Notes: generated by a model not told the origin, from the sequence alone. A stretch of 64,000 nt of DNA from Pseudomonas cerasi (GCF_900074915.1 NZ_LT222319.1:4621001-4685000); one strand, 5' to 3'; counted from the stretch's first letter, positions 43,646-55,278 are shown. Translations and numbers: made by a program.

Positions 43646-46171
43646 TTAGAGGCTGCGAGCCACTTGGACCTTCTCGAAGACTTCGATCTTGTCACCAACC
43701 TTGACGTCGTTGTAGCTCTTGACGCCGATACCGCATTCCATGCCTGCACGTACTTCGGCAGCGTCGTCCTTGAAGCGGCGCAGGGATTCCAGCTCGCCTT
43801 CAAAGATAACGATGTCTTCGCGCAGAACACGAATCGGACGGTTACGGTAGACAGTGCCTTCCAGAACCATACACCCTGCGATCGCGCCGAATTTCGGCGA
43901 ACGGAACACATCGCGGACTTCGGCGATACCCAGGATATTCTCCCGGACGTCGCTGCCAAGCATGCCGGTAAGGGCTTTCTTGACGTCTTCGATGATGTCG
44001 TAGATCACGTTGTAGTAACGCATGTCCAGACCTTCCTGCTCGACGATCTTGCGCGCGCCAGCATCGGCACGCACGTTGAAGCCAAACAGTACAGCGTTGG
44101 AGGCCAGTGCCAGGTTGGCGTCGCTCTCGGTGATACCACCGACACCGCCACCCACTACGCGCACTTGCACTTCGTCGTTACCCAGGCCGCCAAGGGCGCC
44201 CTGCAATGCTTCCAGAGAACCGCGGACGTCGGACTTGAGGACGATGTTAAGCGTCTTCTTCTCTTCCTGACCCATGTTCTCGAAGATGTTCTCCAGCTTG
44301 CCGGCATGAGCGCGAGCCAGTTTGACCTCGCGGAACTTGCCCTGGCGGAACAGTGCGACTTCACGGGCTTTCTTCTCGTCAGCCAGCACCGACATTTCGT
44401 CGCCAGCATCCGGAGTACCGTCAAGACCCAGGATTTCGACCGGAATCGAAGGACCTGCTTCTTTGACCGGCTTGCCGTTCTCGTCGAGCATGGCGCGGAT
44501 GCGGCCGAAGTTCGAGCCGACCAGCACCATGTCGCCCTGACGCAGCGTACCGTCCTGAACCAGAACAGTAGCGACCGGACCACGGCCCTTGTCCAGACGG
44601 GACTCGACAACAACACCACGACCCGGGGCCGACGGGGTTGCCTTGAGTTCCAGGACTTCGGCCTGCAGCAGAACAGCTTCCAGCAATTCGTCGACGCCAG
44701 TACCCATCTTCGCGGAGACCGAAACGAAAGGCGTATCACCGCCCCACTCTTCGGACGTCACGCCATGGACCGACAGCTCGCTGCGGATACGATCGAGGTC
44801 AGCACCAGGCTTGTCGATCTTGTTCACCGCAACAACCAGCGGAACGCCAGCCGCAACAGCATGCTGAACAGCTTCGATGGTCTGAGGCATCACGCCGTCG
44901 TCAGCTGCAACCACCAGAATCACGATATCCGTTGCCTTGGCACCACGGGCACGCATGGCGGTAAACGCGGCGTGACCAGGGGTGTCGAGGAACGTGACCA
45001 TGCCGCGTTCGGTTTCAACGTGGTAGGCACCGATGTGCTGGGTGATGCCGCCGGCTTCGCCAGCTGCAACCTTGGCACGACGAATGTAGTCGAGCAGCGA
45101 GGTCTTACCGTGGTCGACGTGGCCCATTACGGTCACAACCGGTGCACGGGAGAACGACTCACCTTCGAACTTCAGCGATTCGGCCAGGGAATCTTCCAGG
45201 GCGTTGTCGCTGACCAGCGTGACCTTGTGGCCCAGCTCTTCGGCGATCAACTGGGCAGTTTCCTGATCCAGTACCTGGTTGATGGTCACCGGGGTGCCCA
45301 TCTTGAACATGAACTTGATGACTTCCGCAGCCTTGACCGACATCTGTGCCGACAATTCGCCGACAGTGATGGTCTCGCCAATGGCAACGTCACGGATGAC
45401 CGGGCCGGTAGGGCTCTGGAAACCGTGAGCATTGCGCTTCTTCAGCTTGGACTTGCCACGGCCACCGCGACGGAAGCTGTCGCTTTCTTCGTCGGTAGTG
45501 CGAGGAGCAACGCGAGGGGCCGGAGCCTTCTCCTTGACCGAAGCGCGATGCGGAGCGTTTTTACGCTCGCCGTCGCCGCCACGGGCGTTGCGGTCGTCAG
45601 CACGAGGCTTGTCAGGGCGACGTTGTTCGTCACGCTTGCGAGCATCGGCAGAAGGCGCTGCGCTTGCCGGTGCCGGAGCAGCGGCTGGCGATGCTTCACG
45701 CACAGGCTCGGCGGCAACAACAGGCTCGGCAGCAGCCGAAGCGGGCTGGCTTGCAGCAGGCTGATTGCGCGCATCTTCTTCAGCGCGACGCTTGGCTTCT
45801 TCTTCAGCCTTTTGACGAGCGGCATTTTCTACCGCACGGCGTTCGTCCATCTCGCGCTTGCGCTCGGCTTCGATCTCTTCCGGGCTACGCTGCACAAAGA
45901 CTTTCTTCTTGCGCACTTCAACGCTGATGCTCTTGCTGCCAGCAACGCGCAGGGTGCTGGTGGTCTTGCGCTGCAAGGTAATCTTGCGAGGCTCTTCCAC
46001 CTTGGCCTTGTGACCGCTTTTCAGATGCGTCAACAAGGCTTGTTTTTCGTTATCGGTCACAACTTGCTCGGCGGCGGTGTGCGGCAGACCTGCCTCACGC
46101 ATCTGCTGTAACAGGCGCTCTACCGGTGTGTCGACCACTTTGGCCAGTTCTTTCACCGTGACTTGCGTCAT
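43646..46171 (-). CDS. infB: translation initiation factor IF-2
   Basis: An 841-residue IF-2. The N-terminal IF2_N domain starts MTQVTVKELAKVVDTP. A long charged, alanine-rich linker covers roughly 95-245. The G domain has G1 GHVDHGKT (350-357), DTPGHAAFT and NKIDKPGAD, followed by domains II, III and IV that bind fMet-tRNA. It delivers initiator tRNA to the 30S subunit; the fMet tRNA gene lies in the same cluster at 48329-48405. Confidence 0.97.
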   Translation of the reverse strand: MTQVTVKELAKVVDTPVERLLQQMREAGLPHTAAEQVVTDNEKQALLTHLKSGHKAKVEEPRKITLQRKTTSTLRVAGSKSISVEVRKKKVFVQRSPEEIEAERKREMDERRAVENAARQKAEEEAKRRAEEDARNQPAASQPASAAAEPVVAAEPVREASPAAAPAPASAAPSADARKRDEQRRPDKPRADDRNARGGDGERKNAPHRASVKEKAPAPRVAPRTTDEESDSFRRGGRGKSKLKKRNAHGFQSPTGPVIRDVAIGETITVGELSAQMSVKAAEVIKFMFKMGTPVTINQVLDQETAQLIAEELGHKVTLVSDNALEDSLAESLKFEGESFSRAPVVTVMGHVDHGKTSLLDYIRRAKVAAGEAGGITQHIGAYHVETERGMVTFLDTPGHAAFTAMRARGAKATDIVILVVAADDGVMPQTIEAVQHAVAAGVPLVVAVNKIDKPGADLDRIRSELSVHGVTSEEWGGDTPFVSVSAKMGTGVDELLEAVLLQAEVLELKATPSAPGRGVVVESRLDKGRGPVATVLVQDGTLRQGDMVLVGSNFGRIRAMLDENGKPVKEAGPSIPVEILGLDGTPDAGDEMSVLADEKKAREVALFRQGKFREVKLARAHAGKLENIFENMGQEEKKTLNIVLKSDVRGSLEALQGALGGLGNDEVQVRVVGGGVGGITESDANLALASNAVLFGFNVRADAGARKIVEQEGLDMRYYNVIYDIIEDVKKALTGMLGSDVRENILGIAEVRDVFRSPKFGAIAGCMVLEGTVYRNRPIRVLREDIVIFEGELESLRRFKDDAAEVRAGMECGIGVKSYNDVKVGDKIEVFEKVQVARSL

Positions 46172-46198
46172 GCACTTCTCTCCTCAGGCCGCGCCCAA

Positions 46199-47680
46199 TT
46201 ACTCGAACCAGTGGGCTCGGGCGGCCATGATCAACTTGCCGGCACGATCATCGTCAATGCCGTCGATGTCGAGCAGGTCATCTATAGACTGCTCGGCCAG
46301 GTCTTCGCGGGTAATTACGCCGCGCACCGCCAGTTCCATCGCCAAATCCTTGTCCATACCCTCAAGCGAGAGCAGGTCTTCGGCCGGATGGGCGTCTGCC
46401 AGCTTTTCCTCTGTAGCGATGGCTTTAGTCAACAAACAATCCTTGGCACGAGCGCGAAGCTCGTTGACGATTTCTTCGTCAAAGCCGTCGATGTTGAGCA
46501 TTTCTTCCAACGGTACGTAGGCAATCTCTTCCAGGCTGGTGAAGCCTTCATCAACCAGCACCTGTGCCAATTCTTCCTCGACTTGGAGTTCTTCGATGAA
46601 ATTGCGCAGGATGTCACCGGTTTCAGCTTGCTGCTTGGCCTGGATGTCCGATTCGGTCATTACGTTCAGGGTCCAGCCAGTCAGCTGGCTCGCCAGACGC
46701 ACGTTCTGACCGCCACGACCAATAGCCTGGGCCAGGTTGTCCGCTCCCACTGCGATGTCCATTGCATGCGCGTCTTCATCTACGATGATTGCCGCTACTT
46801 CTGCAGGAGACATTGCATTGATCACGAACTGCGCCGGGTTATCGTCCCAAAGAACGATATCCACACGCTCGCCACCCAGCTCGCCGGAAACAGCCTGAAC
46901 TCGCGAACCGCGCATGCCGATACAGGCACCTTGCGGATCGATTCGTTTATCCTTGGAGCGAACAGCGATTTTCGCACGAGAACCCGGGTCACGGGAGGCA
47001 GCCATCACCTCGATGAGACCTTCGGCAATTTCCGGCACTTCAATGCGGAAAAGCTCGATCAGCATCTCTGGCGCAGTACGCGACAGAATCAGCTGAGGAC
47101 CACGGTTTTCAGTACGAATTTCCTTCAGCAAAGCACGGACGCGAACACCGACCCGGAAAGTTTCCCGGGAAATGATGTCTTCACGAGCCAGCAAGGCTTC
47201 GGCATTGTTACCCAGGTCAACGATGACATTGTCACGTGTAACCTTTTTAACAGTACCAGAAATGATTTCACCCAGACGCTCACGGTAGGCATCGACCACC
47301 TGAGCACGCTCGGCTTCGCGAACTTTCTGCACAATGACTTGCTTGGCGGTCTGCGCAGCGATACGACCGAATTCGATGGATTCGATTTTTTCTTCGATCA
47401 GGTCGCCGGCAACAGCACCCGGCTTTTTCGCCTGGGCCTGATCCACAGCAAATTCGTGCGCAGGATCGTCCAGATCTTCGTCTTCGACAACTGTCCAGCG
47501 ACGGAAAGTCTCGTAGTTGCCTGTCTGGCGATTGATCTCTACGCGCAGTTCTACTTCATCTTCAAAACGTTTCTTGGTAGCGGTGGCAAGAGCCAGCTCC
47601 AGCGCTTCAAAAATTACACTTGCCGGAACGCCCTTTTCATTGGACACCGACTCAACAACCAGCAGTACTTCTTTGCTCAT
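46199..47680 (-). CDS. nusA: transcription termination/antitermination factor NusA
   Basis: A 493-residue NusA with an N-terminal RNAP-binding domain (MSKEVLLVVESVSNEKGVP), an S1 domain (about 135-200), two KH domains (RDPGSRAKIAVRSKD; GRGGQNVRLASQLTGW) and two acidic C-terminal repeats. The start MSKEVLL at 47680 is chosen over an extension. It binds nascent RNA and modulates pausing, termination and antitermination. It lies between rimP and infB. Confidence 0.97.
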   Translation of the reverse strand: MSKEVLLVVESVSNEKGVPASVIFEALELALATATKKRFEDEVELRVEINRQTGNYETFRRWTVVEDEDLDDPAHEFAVDQAQAKKPGAVAGDLIEEKIESIEFGRIAAQTAKQVIVQKVREAERAQVVDAYRERLGEIISGTVKKVTRDNVIVDLGNNAEALLAREDIISRETFRVGVRVRALLKEIRTENRGPQLILSRTAPEMLIELFRIEVPEIAEGLIEVMAASRDPGSRAKIAVRSKDKRIDPQGACIGMRGSRVQAVSGELGGERVDIVLWDDNPAQFVINAMSPAEVAAIIVDEDAHAMDIAVGADNLAQAIGRGGQNVRLASQLTGWTLNVMTESDIQAKQQAETGDILRNFIEELQVEEELAQVLVDEGFTSLEEIAYVPLEEMLNIDGFDEEIVNELRARAKDCLLTKAIATEEKLADAHPAEDLLSLEGMDKDLAMELAVRGVITREDLAEQSIDDLLDIDGIDDDRAGKLIMAARAHWFE

Positions 47681-47739
47681 CGTACGCCTCGCCTTTCGCA
47701 AGCCATTGGATCCGCGGGATCCGCAGTAACCGGCACGTC

Positions 47740-48198
47740 TCAGTCAAACGTGGGAATAATGTTGGCCTTGTCGATCATGTCGATCGGCAACAGGAACTCA
47801 TGGTCTTCAACCTGCACCACGACATCCTGCTCCTCCACCCCGCGGAGAAGGCCTTGAAAGTTGCGTCGACCTTCGAAAGGTGAACGCAGCTTTATTTTCA
47901 CTTGTTCCCCGGCGTACGAAGCAAACTGCTCAATAGTGAACAGCGGGCGCTCCATGCCAGGAGAAGATACTTCAAGGGTGTACTCGGTGCTGATTGGATC
48001 TTCTACGTCCAACACACCGCTGATCTGGCGACTGACGATTGCGCAGTCGTCGACCAGAACGCCCCCTTCCTTGTCGATATAAATGCGCAGCACCGAATAC
48101 TTGCCCTGGGAACTGAAATCAATACCCCAGCACTGATAGCCAAGGGCCACGACCACTGGGGCCAACAAGTCCTGCAACTGTTCTAGCTTGCTCGACAC
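47740..48198 (-). CDS. rimP: ribosome maturation factor RimP
   Basis: A 152-residue RimP starting at GTG 48198 with GAGGGG upstream (SSKLEQLQDLLAPVV); an upstream ATG at 48216 would overlap that ribosome-binding site and is rejected. The N-terminal alpha/beta domain has LRIYIDKEGGVLVDDCAIVSR; an SH3-like C-terminal domain includes GLLRGVEEQDVVV. It aids 30S assembly and heads rimP-nusA-infB. Confidence 0.95.
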   Translation of the reverse strand: MSSKLEQLQDLLAPVVVALGYQCWGIDFSSQGKYSVLRIYIDKEGGVLVDDCAIVSRQISGVLDVEDPISTEYTLEVSSPGMERPLFTIEQFASYAGEQVKIKLRSPFEGRRNFQGLLRGVEEQDVVVQVEDHEFLLPIDMIDKANIIPTFD

Positions 48199-48230
48199 CT
48201 GAACCCCCTCGTGCATGCTTTAGAAATAAA

Positions 48231-48250
48231 AAAATGGGCAAAAGCCCATC
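48231..48250 (-). terminator. terminator upstream of rimP
   Basis: ATGGGC (48234-48239) pairs with GCCCAT (48245-48250) over a five-A loop, followed on the minus strand by TTTTTTTATTTC. It is the second of two terminators between tRNA-fMet and rimP, so rimP expression depends on read-through or its own start. Confidence 0.75.
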
Positions 48251-48297
48251 CCTGAAAACGCCGCTGAACATCGACGTCATGTACTGTCCAGCTAACA

Positions 48298-48318
48298 AAA
48301 AGCCCCTTAAAAGGGGCT
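48298..48318 (-). terminator. terminator directly after tRNA-fMet
   Basis: AGCCCC (48301-48306) pairs with GGGGCT (48313-48318) over a six-base loop and is followed on the minus strand by a T-run. It lies 11 bases after the tRNA 3' end. Confidence 0.8.
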
Positions 48319-48328
48319 CCGCTAAAAC

Positions 48329-48405
<77 letters not shown>

Positions 48406-48421
48406 ACAAAGCTGGGGCGGA

Positions 48422-48450
48422 AGTATACGACCGATCCATTGCTGGGTCAA
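48422..48450 (-). promoter_or_regulatory. strong sigma-70 promoter of tRNA-fMet
   Basis: TTGACC (48450-48445) and TATACT (48427-48422) are separated by exactly 17 bases on the minus strand. A GC-rich discriminator (CCGCCCC) follows, typical of stringently controlled stable-RNA promoters. Confidence 0.8.
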
Positions 48451-48471
48451 TCCAACATCCACCTACAAGAA

Positions 48472-48489
48472 AGCCCGCTAGTGCGGGCT
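48472..48489 (-). terminator. terminator after tRNA-Leu
   Basis: AGCCCGC (48472-48478) pairs with GCGGGCT (48483-48489) over a four-base loop, followed by TTTCTTG on the minus strand. It separates tRNA-Leu from the tRNA-fMet promoter. Confidence 0.75.
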
Positions 48490-48501
48490 CTCCTGCTTAA
48501 T

Positions 48502-48587
48502 TGGTACCGAGAAGGGGACTCGAACCCCTACACCCTATGGGCACAACCACCTCAAGGTTGCGTGTCTACCAATTCCACCACCTCGGC
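48502..48587 (-). tRNA. tRNA-Leu (GAG)
   Basis: An 86-nt class II tRNA with encoded CCA, a five-pair anticodon stem CAACC/GGTTG closing loop TTGAGGT (anticodon GAG), and a long variable arm (TGCCCATAGGGTGTA). It lies 46 nt after secG, the same arrangement as E. coli secG-leuU-metY. Confidence 0.97.
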
Positions 48588-48633
48588 ATTACAACTCTTT
48601 TTGGCGACCTCACGAACATCGCCGAATTCTGTC

Positions 48634-49014
48634 TTACTTCTTCTCTGGGGCTTGAGGTACGTCAGCTAGAACAGCGGCTGGCTTTTGCCCTTCGAGAACC
48701 GGTACATCATCTGCTGCCGGTTTTTGCTTCACTTCCAGTACTGCCGGGTCTGGCAAACCTACTTGAGTCAGCTGTTGAGCTTTCTCTTTAGCAAAGTAAC
48801 CTAACCCCAAGCTGGTTATGAAAAAACATGCGGCAAGTATAGCAGTAAACTTACTGAGAAAGGTAGAGGTTCCTTGACCTCCGAAGACAGTATTTGATGC
48901 ACCTGCTCCGAACGACGCGCCTGCGTCAGCACCTTTACCCTGCTGCAGCAATACCAGAGCGACAACGCCCAGAGCGCCCAACAGGTGAAAAACGATTACG
49001 ACTGTTTCCAGCAT
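48634..49014 (-). CDS. secG: protein-export membrane subunit SecG
   Basis: A 126-residue SecG with two membrane helices (about 2-22 and 52-72) joined by the conserved LLQQGKGADAGASFGAGASNT loop region. The C-terminal tail is long and rich in Pro/Ala/Lys. It stabilises SecYE during preprotein transport. The ATG at 49014 lies four bases after the tpiA stop; an upstream in-frame start inside tpiA is rejected. Confidence 0.95.
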   Translation of the reverse strand: MLETVVIVFHLLGALGVVALVLLQQGKGADAGASFGAGASNTVFGGQGTSTFLSKFTAILAACFFITSLGLGYFAKEKAQQLTQVGLPDPAVLEVKQKPAADDVPVLEGQKPAAVLADVPQAPEKK

Positions 49015-49018
49015 TTTT

Positions 49019-49774
49019 TCAGTTTCCCGCGGCGCGACAGATCGCACCGAACTCATCTGCATTCAGGGAAGCTCCACCAATGAGCCCCCCATCGATATCC
49101 GGCATGCTGAAGAGCTCGACCGCATTGGCCGCCTTCACGCTGCCGCCATAGAGAAGTCGCACGCCTTGTGCGACTTCGGCATTCTCTTTTGCCAGTTGCG
49201 CACGGATGGCTGCGTGCACTTCCTGCGCTTCCTGAGGCGAAGCAGTCAATCCGGTGCCAATGGCCCAGACCGGCTCGTAGGCAATGACAGCATTGACCAG
49301 TGCATTGACACCAAACTCGGCGATGACACTGTCCAGCTGACGACCTACCACTTCGAGCGTTTGCCCCGCCTTGCGCTCTTCAAGCGTTTCACCTACACAG
49401 AGCACAGGTGTCAGACCTTTTGCCTGGATCGCCGCAAACTTCTTGTTCAAGACATCATCCTGTTCGCCAATCAACTGACGACGCTCGGAGTGCCCGACAA
49501 GTACCAGCTTGCAACCTGCATCAGCCAGCTGACTCGATGCAACCTCACCTGTCAGCGCGCCTTGCTCAGCCTGAATGGCTGCATCCTGCGCACCAACGAT
49601 GATCGACGTTGCCTTGAGCCCCTCGATCACCTGATGGGTAAACAGACTGGCAGGCATCACGGCGATATCGACGCTGCCTGGCAACGACTGCTTGCACAAA
49701 CCCTCGATCAGCTCAGCGACGCTGGCGCGGGTACCGTGCATTTTCCAGTTACCAGCTACCATTGGGCGACGCAT
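49019..49774 (-). CDS. tpiA: triosephosphate isomerase
   Basis: A 251-residue TIM barrel interconverting dihydroxyacetone phosphate and glyceraldehyde 3-phosphate. Active-site residues are K11 (AGNWKMHG), H95 (VLVGHSERR) and E167 (AYEPVWAIGTG), with the phosphate loop YGGSV. It lies between glmM and secG. Confidence 0.97.
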   Translation of the reverse strand: MRRPMVAGNWKMHGTRASVAELIEGLCKQSLPGSVDIAVMPASLFTHQVIEGLKATSIIVGAQDAAIQAEQGALTGEVASSQLADAGCKLVLVGHSERRQLIGEQDDVLNKKFAAIQAKGLTPVLCVGETLEERKAGQTLEVVGRQLDSVIAEFGVNALVNAVIAYEPVWAIGTGLTASPQEAQEVHAAIRAQLAKENAEVAQGVRLLYGGSVKAANAVELFSMPDIDGGLIGGASLNADEFGAICRAAGN

Positions 49775-49840
49775 GCTACACCTCGTGGGTCAAAGTGGGC
49801 GAAGATGTTACCCAACAGTTCCGACACTGGCAAGCCGAAA

Positions 49841-51184
49841 TCAGGCGCAAACTTCAGTAACCAGTTTTGCGAGTTCTTCGGCGTACGCCCTGACCTGCGT
49901 TTCGTCCTCACCTTCGACCATCACGCGCACCAGCGGCTCGGTACCCGATTTGCGCAGCAGCACCCTGCCACGCCCGGCCATCTGCTCGGTGACGCGGGCG
50001 CAGGCTTCCTGGACCGACGGATGCGAAACCGGGTCTACACCCGACCCGGCGAAGCGCACGTTGATCAGGATCTGCGGGCATTTGCGCAATTTCAGACGCG
50101 CTTCGGCCAGACTTACACCACTGCGGCGCAGAGCCAATATCACCTGCAATGAGGCGATAATCGCATCACCGGTGGTGGCGTGCTGGAAACAGACGATATG
50201 ACCGGAGTTTTCACCGCCGATCTGCCAGTTGCGCTCGAGCAACTCGGCGATCACATAACGGTCACCGACATTGGCCCGAACAAAGGGAATACCTTGCTCA
50301 GCCAGGGCCAGTTCAAGCCCCAGGTTGCTCATCAATGTGCCCACTACGCCGCCCTGCAAGCGTCCCCGCTCGTGCAGGTCGCGGGCGATGATGTAAAGCA
50401 ATTCATCACCATCGACGATGGTCCCGGTGTGATCGACCATCAACACGCGGTCGCCATCACCGTCGAAACCGATGCCCATGTCCGCATGCTCGGCAAGCAC
50501 GGCCGCCTGCAGGGCTTCCATATGCGTGGAGCCACAGTCCTTGTTGATGTTGAGCCCGTCAGGCTGCGCGGAAAGCACTACCACCTGCGCGCCCAGTTCA
50601 CGAAATACGTTGGGTGCCACCTTGTAGGTCGCACCGTGGGCGCAGTCGATGACGACCTTGAGGCCGGCGAAATCGGTGCTGGTAGGCACGCTGCTTTTGC
50701 AGAATTCGATGTAACGCCCGGCCGCATCGTTGATCCGCGAGACCTTGCCGAGGTTCTCGGACTCGGCCACGGTCATCGGCGCGTCGAGCAACTCTTCGAT
50801 CATCATTTCGATCTCGTCAGGCAGCTTGGTGCCCTGACCGGAGAAGAACTTGATGCCGTTGTCGTAGTGCGGGTTATGCGAGGCGCTGATGACGATGCCA
50901 GCCTCGGCATGGAAGGTACGTGTCAGGTAGGCGATGGCCGGTGTCGGCATCGGCCCCAGCAAGAGAACGTCAGCACCCGCAGCGGAGAGACCAGCCTCGA
51001 GAGCGGACTCGAACATGTAGCCGGAGATGCGCGTGTCCTTGCCGACGAGAATCCGGCAGGCGCCCATCTTGCGGAAAGCCATGCCCGCCGCCCAGCCCAG
51101 TTTCAGCATGAACTCGGGCGTGATCGGAAATTGCCCTACGCGACCGCGAATGCCGTCGGTTCCGAAATATTTTCTGGTAGTCAT
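49841..51184 (-). CDS. glmM: phosphoglucosamine mutase
   Basis: A 447-residue alpha-D-phosphohexomutase converting glucosamine 6-phosphate to the 1-phosphate for peptidoglycan and LPS. The phosphorylated serine is S102 in VISASHNPH, the metal loop is FDGDGDRVLMVD and the phosphate-binding loop is RKSGTEPLVRVMVE. It starts 16 nt after folP. Confidence 0.97.
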   Translation of the reverse strand: MTTRKYFGTDGIRGRVGQFPITPEFMLKLGWAAGMAFRKMGACRILVGKDTRISGYMFESALEAGLSAAGADVLLLGPMPTPAIAYLTRTFHAEAGIVISASHNPHYDNGIKFFSGQGTKLPDEIEMMIEELLDAPMTVAESENLGKVSRINDAAGRYIEFCKSSVPTSTDFAGLKVVIDCAHGATYKVAPNVFRELGAQVVVLSAQPDGLNINKDCGSTHMEALQAAVLAEHADMGIGFDGDGDRVLMVDHTGTIVDGDELLYIIARDLHERGRLQGGVVGTLMSNLGLELALAEQGIPFVRANVGDRYVIAELLERNWQIGGENSGHIVCFQHATTGDAIIASLQVILALRRSGVSLAEARLKLRKCPQILINVRFAGSGVDPVSHPSVQEACARVTEQMAGRGRVLLRKSGTEPLVRVMVEGEDETQVRAYAEELAKLVTEVCA

Positions 51185-51200
51185 GGATGCCCCACTGTTG

Positions 51201-52052
51201 TTATTCAGCTGCTTCGACAGCTGCGATCATGCGCACCACGTCAGCCGTTTCGGCGACATCATGCACACGTATAATTCTTGCCCCCTTGGCCATCGCCAGA
51301 ACCGCCAGGGCGAGCCCGCCGGACAGACGCTGGTCGACGGGACGCCCCAGCACAGCACCGATCATGCTCTTGCGCGAAACACCCACCAGCAAAGGGCGGC
51401 CGAGCGCATGCAGCGCTTCCATATGCTTGAACAGGCTCAGATTGTGCTCCAGTGTCTTGGCAAAGCCAAAGCCCGGATCAAGAATGATCTGCTGCTGACC
51501 AATTCCCGCCGCAACACACTGTTTCATCCGCTCAGCCAGGAAGGCACAAACCTCGCCCACCAGATCTTCGTAGTACGGGTCATTCTGCATGGTTCCGGGC
51601 TCGCCGAGCATGTGCATGAGACAGACCGGCAAACCGGTGCTTGCGGCCGCCTCAAGCGCGCCAGGGCGCTGCAGCGAGCGAACGTCGTTGATAAGCCCGG
51701 CACCCAGCCCAGCCGTCGCCAGCATGACCTCAGGCGTGGAGGTGTCCACAGAGATGATCACATCCAGCTCGCGCGCGATGACCTCGACCACCGGAGCCAC
51801 ACGCTCGACCTCTTCCGACGCAGAGACAGCGCGCGCACCCGGCCGGGTTGACTCGCCACCGACATCGATAAGCGTGGCGCCGGCCTGCACCATTGCCTCG
51901 GCATGACGCAACGCAGCATCGCGCTGGCTATAGCGGCCACCATCGGAAAATGAGTCTGGGGTTGCATTGAGGATACCCATTACATGCGTATGGGCCAAAT
52001 CAAGAACCCGGTTGCCGCAAGGCAACCGGGTTGGATACAGCGCAGATGTCAT
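51201..52052 (-). CDS. folP: dihydropteroate synthase
   Basis: A 283-residue DHPS joining p-aminobenzoate to the pterin for folate; the sulfonamide target. Signatures are GILNATPDSFSDGG (about 26-39) and the pterin-binding LIDVGGESTRPGA. It starts 8 nt after ftsH and precedes glmM, as in E. coli. Confidence 0.97.
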   Translation of the reverse strand: MTSALYPTRLPCGNRVLDLAHTHVMGILNATPDSFSDGGRYSQRDAALRHAEAMVQAGATLIDVGGESTRPGARAVSASEEVERVAPVVEVIARELDVIISVDTSTPEVMLATAGLGAGLINDVRSLQRPGALEAAASTGLPVCLMHMLGEPGTMQNDPYYEDLVGEVCAFLAERMKQCVAAGIGQQQIILDPGFGFAKTLEHNLSLFKHMEALHALGRPLLVGVSRKSMIGAVLGRPVDQRLSGGLALAVLAMAKGARIIRVHDVAETADVVRMIAAVEAAE

Positions 52053-52060
52053 GTCAGACC

Positions 52061-53965
<1,905 letters not shown>

Positions 53966-54158
53966 ATCGTTCAATTAGCTACCCTCTGAAGCAAGCTCCA
54001 CGCAGCAAGCGTGCCTCGCATGATATTCACCGGCCTAACTTACTACAGAACCTACAGATACGGCAGACACCGTCTGTAACCCTTTGTGAAACTTTGACAA
54101 CATAATGTTCAGTCATGCTGCATCGGCAACGCCATTTGAAAAAAGCTATCGCGCCTTG

Positions 54159-54809
54159 TCAAAAACGCTCGATGCTGGCTGCGCCATCAATGCCGCGAAA
54201 GCCGCGAGCCAGCAGGTATTGCTCGCGTGACCTGTCGCGGGACGACGACGGTTTGCGCATCTGCACCTTGTCGAACAGCTTGCGAATATCCTTGTGGTAG
54301 ACATCGAAGCCTTCACCCTGGAAGACCTTGATCAGAAAATCGCCACCGGGACGTAGTACCCGACCAGCAAGATCGAGCGCCAATTCGCAGAGAAACATTG
54401 CACGCGGCATATCTACAGCGCTCAATCCACTCATATTGGGGGCCATATCGGAAATCACAAGGTCTACCTGCGTATTACCGACTGCCTCCAGGATCTGCTC
54501 AAGAATCGCATCCTCGGTAAAATCCCCCTGAATGAAGGTCACATCGGGGATGCTGTCCATTTCAAGGATGTCGGAAGCGATCAGACGACCTTGACCGCCG
54601 ATCAGACGACTGGTCACCTGCGACCAGCCTCCCGGCGCTGCGCCGAGATCGATCACGGTCATGCCCGGACGGATGAGCTTGTCCTTTTCCTGAATCTCCA
54701 GCAGCTTGTAACTGGCACGCGAACGGTAACCGTCCTTCTGCGCCATTTTGACGTACTTGTCGTCGAAGTGTTCTTTGAGCCAGTTATGGCTTGTCTTGGA
54801 ACGGGCCAC
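54159..54809 (-). CDS. rlmE: 23S rRNA 2'-O-ribose methyltransferase RlmE
   Basis: A 216-residue RrmJ-type enzyme that methylates U2552 of 23S rRNA. The SAM motif is VIDLGAAPGGWSQV and DMAPNMSG holds a catalytic aspartate. A GTG at 54809 after GAGGTG gives the family start ARSKTSHNWLKEHF. It lies upstream of ftsH, as in E. coli, and diverges from yhbY. Confidence 0.95.
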   Translation of the reverse strand: MARSKTSHNWLKEHFDDKYVKMAQKDGYRSRASYKLLEIQEKDKLIRPGMTVIDLGAAPGGWSQVTSRLIGGQGRLIASDILEMDSIPDVTFIQGDFTEDAILEQILEAVGNTQVDLVISDMAPNMSGLSAVDMPRAMFLCELALDLAGRVLRPGGDFLIKVFQGEGFDVYHKDIRKLFDKVQMRKPSSSRDRSREQYLLARGFRGIDGAASIERF

Positions 54810-54912
54810 GGGGCACCTCAAAAATAAACGAGTCGTGATTAACTGGGCGGTCCCGGACTCGCTCGGGTAAACTGGCCGCCGCTTTTAAAAGATCAGACGC
54901 AGAGGTCAGATT

Positions 54913-55224
54913 ATGCCGCTCACTCCAGAGCAGAAGAAACAATACAAATCCATTGGCCACCATCTGAAACCGGTATTGATCGTGGCTGACAATGGCTTGA
55001 CTGAAGGTGTACTTGCAGAGCTTGAACGCGCATTGAGCGATCATGAGCTGATCAAGATCAAGCTCAACATCCTCGACCGCGAAAGCCGTCTCGGAGCCAT
55101 CGCAGAACTGTGCAAGGCCGGTTCTGCTGACCTGGTTCAGGTCATCGGCAAAATGGCGTTGATCTATCGCAAGAACCCAAAGGTAAACAAGCAACTGTCC
55201 AACGTCCACCGCGCACACGGATAA
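54913..55224 (+). CDS. yhbY: YhbY, CRM-domain RNA-binding protein
   Basis: A 103-residue CRS1-YhbY domain protein, starting MPLTPEQKKQYKSIGHHLKP and containing VLIVADNGLTEGV and the GxxG-like AELCKAG. It associates with 50S precursors in E. coli. It is the only plus-strand gene in this stretch and is divergent from rlmE. Confidence 0.93.
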   Translation: MPLTPEQKKQYKSIGHHLKPVLIVADNGLTEGVLAELERALSDHELIKIKLNILDRESRLGAIAELCKAGSADLVQVIGKMALIYRKNPKVNKQLSNVHRAHG

Positions 55225-55231
55225 AAACAGA

Positions 55232-55268
55232 AGTCAGGGCCGCCAAAAGCGCGCCCTGACTCTTTTTT
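55232..55268 (+). terminator. terminator after yhbY
   Basis: AGTCAGGGC (55232-55240) pairs exactly with GCCCTGACT (55253-55261), followed by CTTTTTT. It ends yhbY transcription. Confidence 0.85.
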
Positions 55269-55278
55269 GCCGCTGAAA

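Noticed and set aside
43625..46111. 828-codon plus-strand frame opposite infB
   Set aside because: Antisense shadow of IF-2; the low-complexity linker keeps the opposite frame open.
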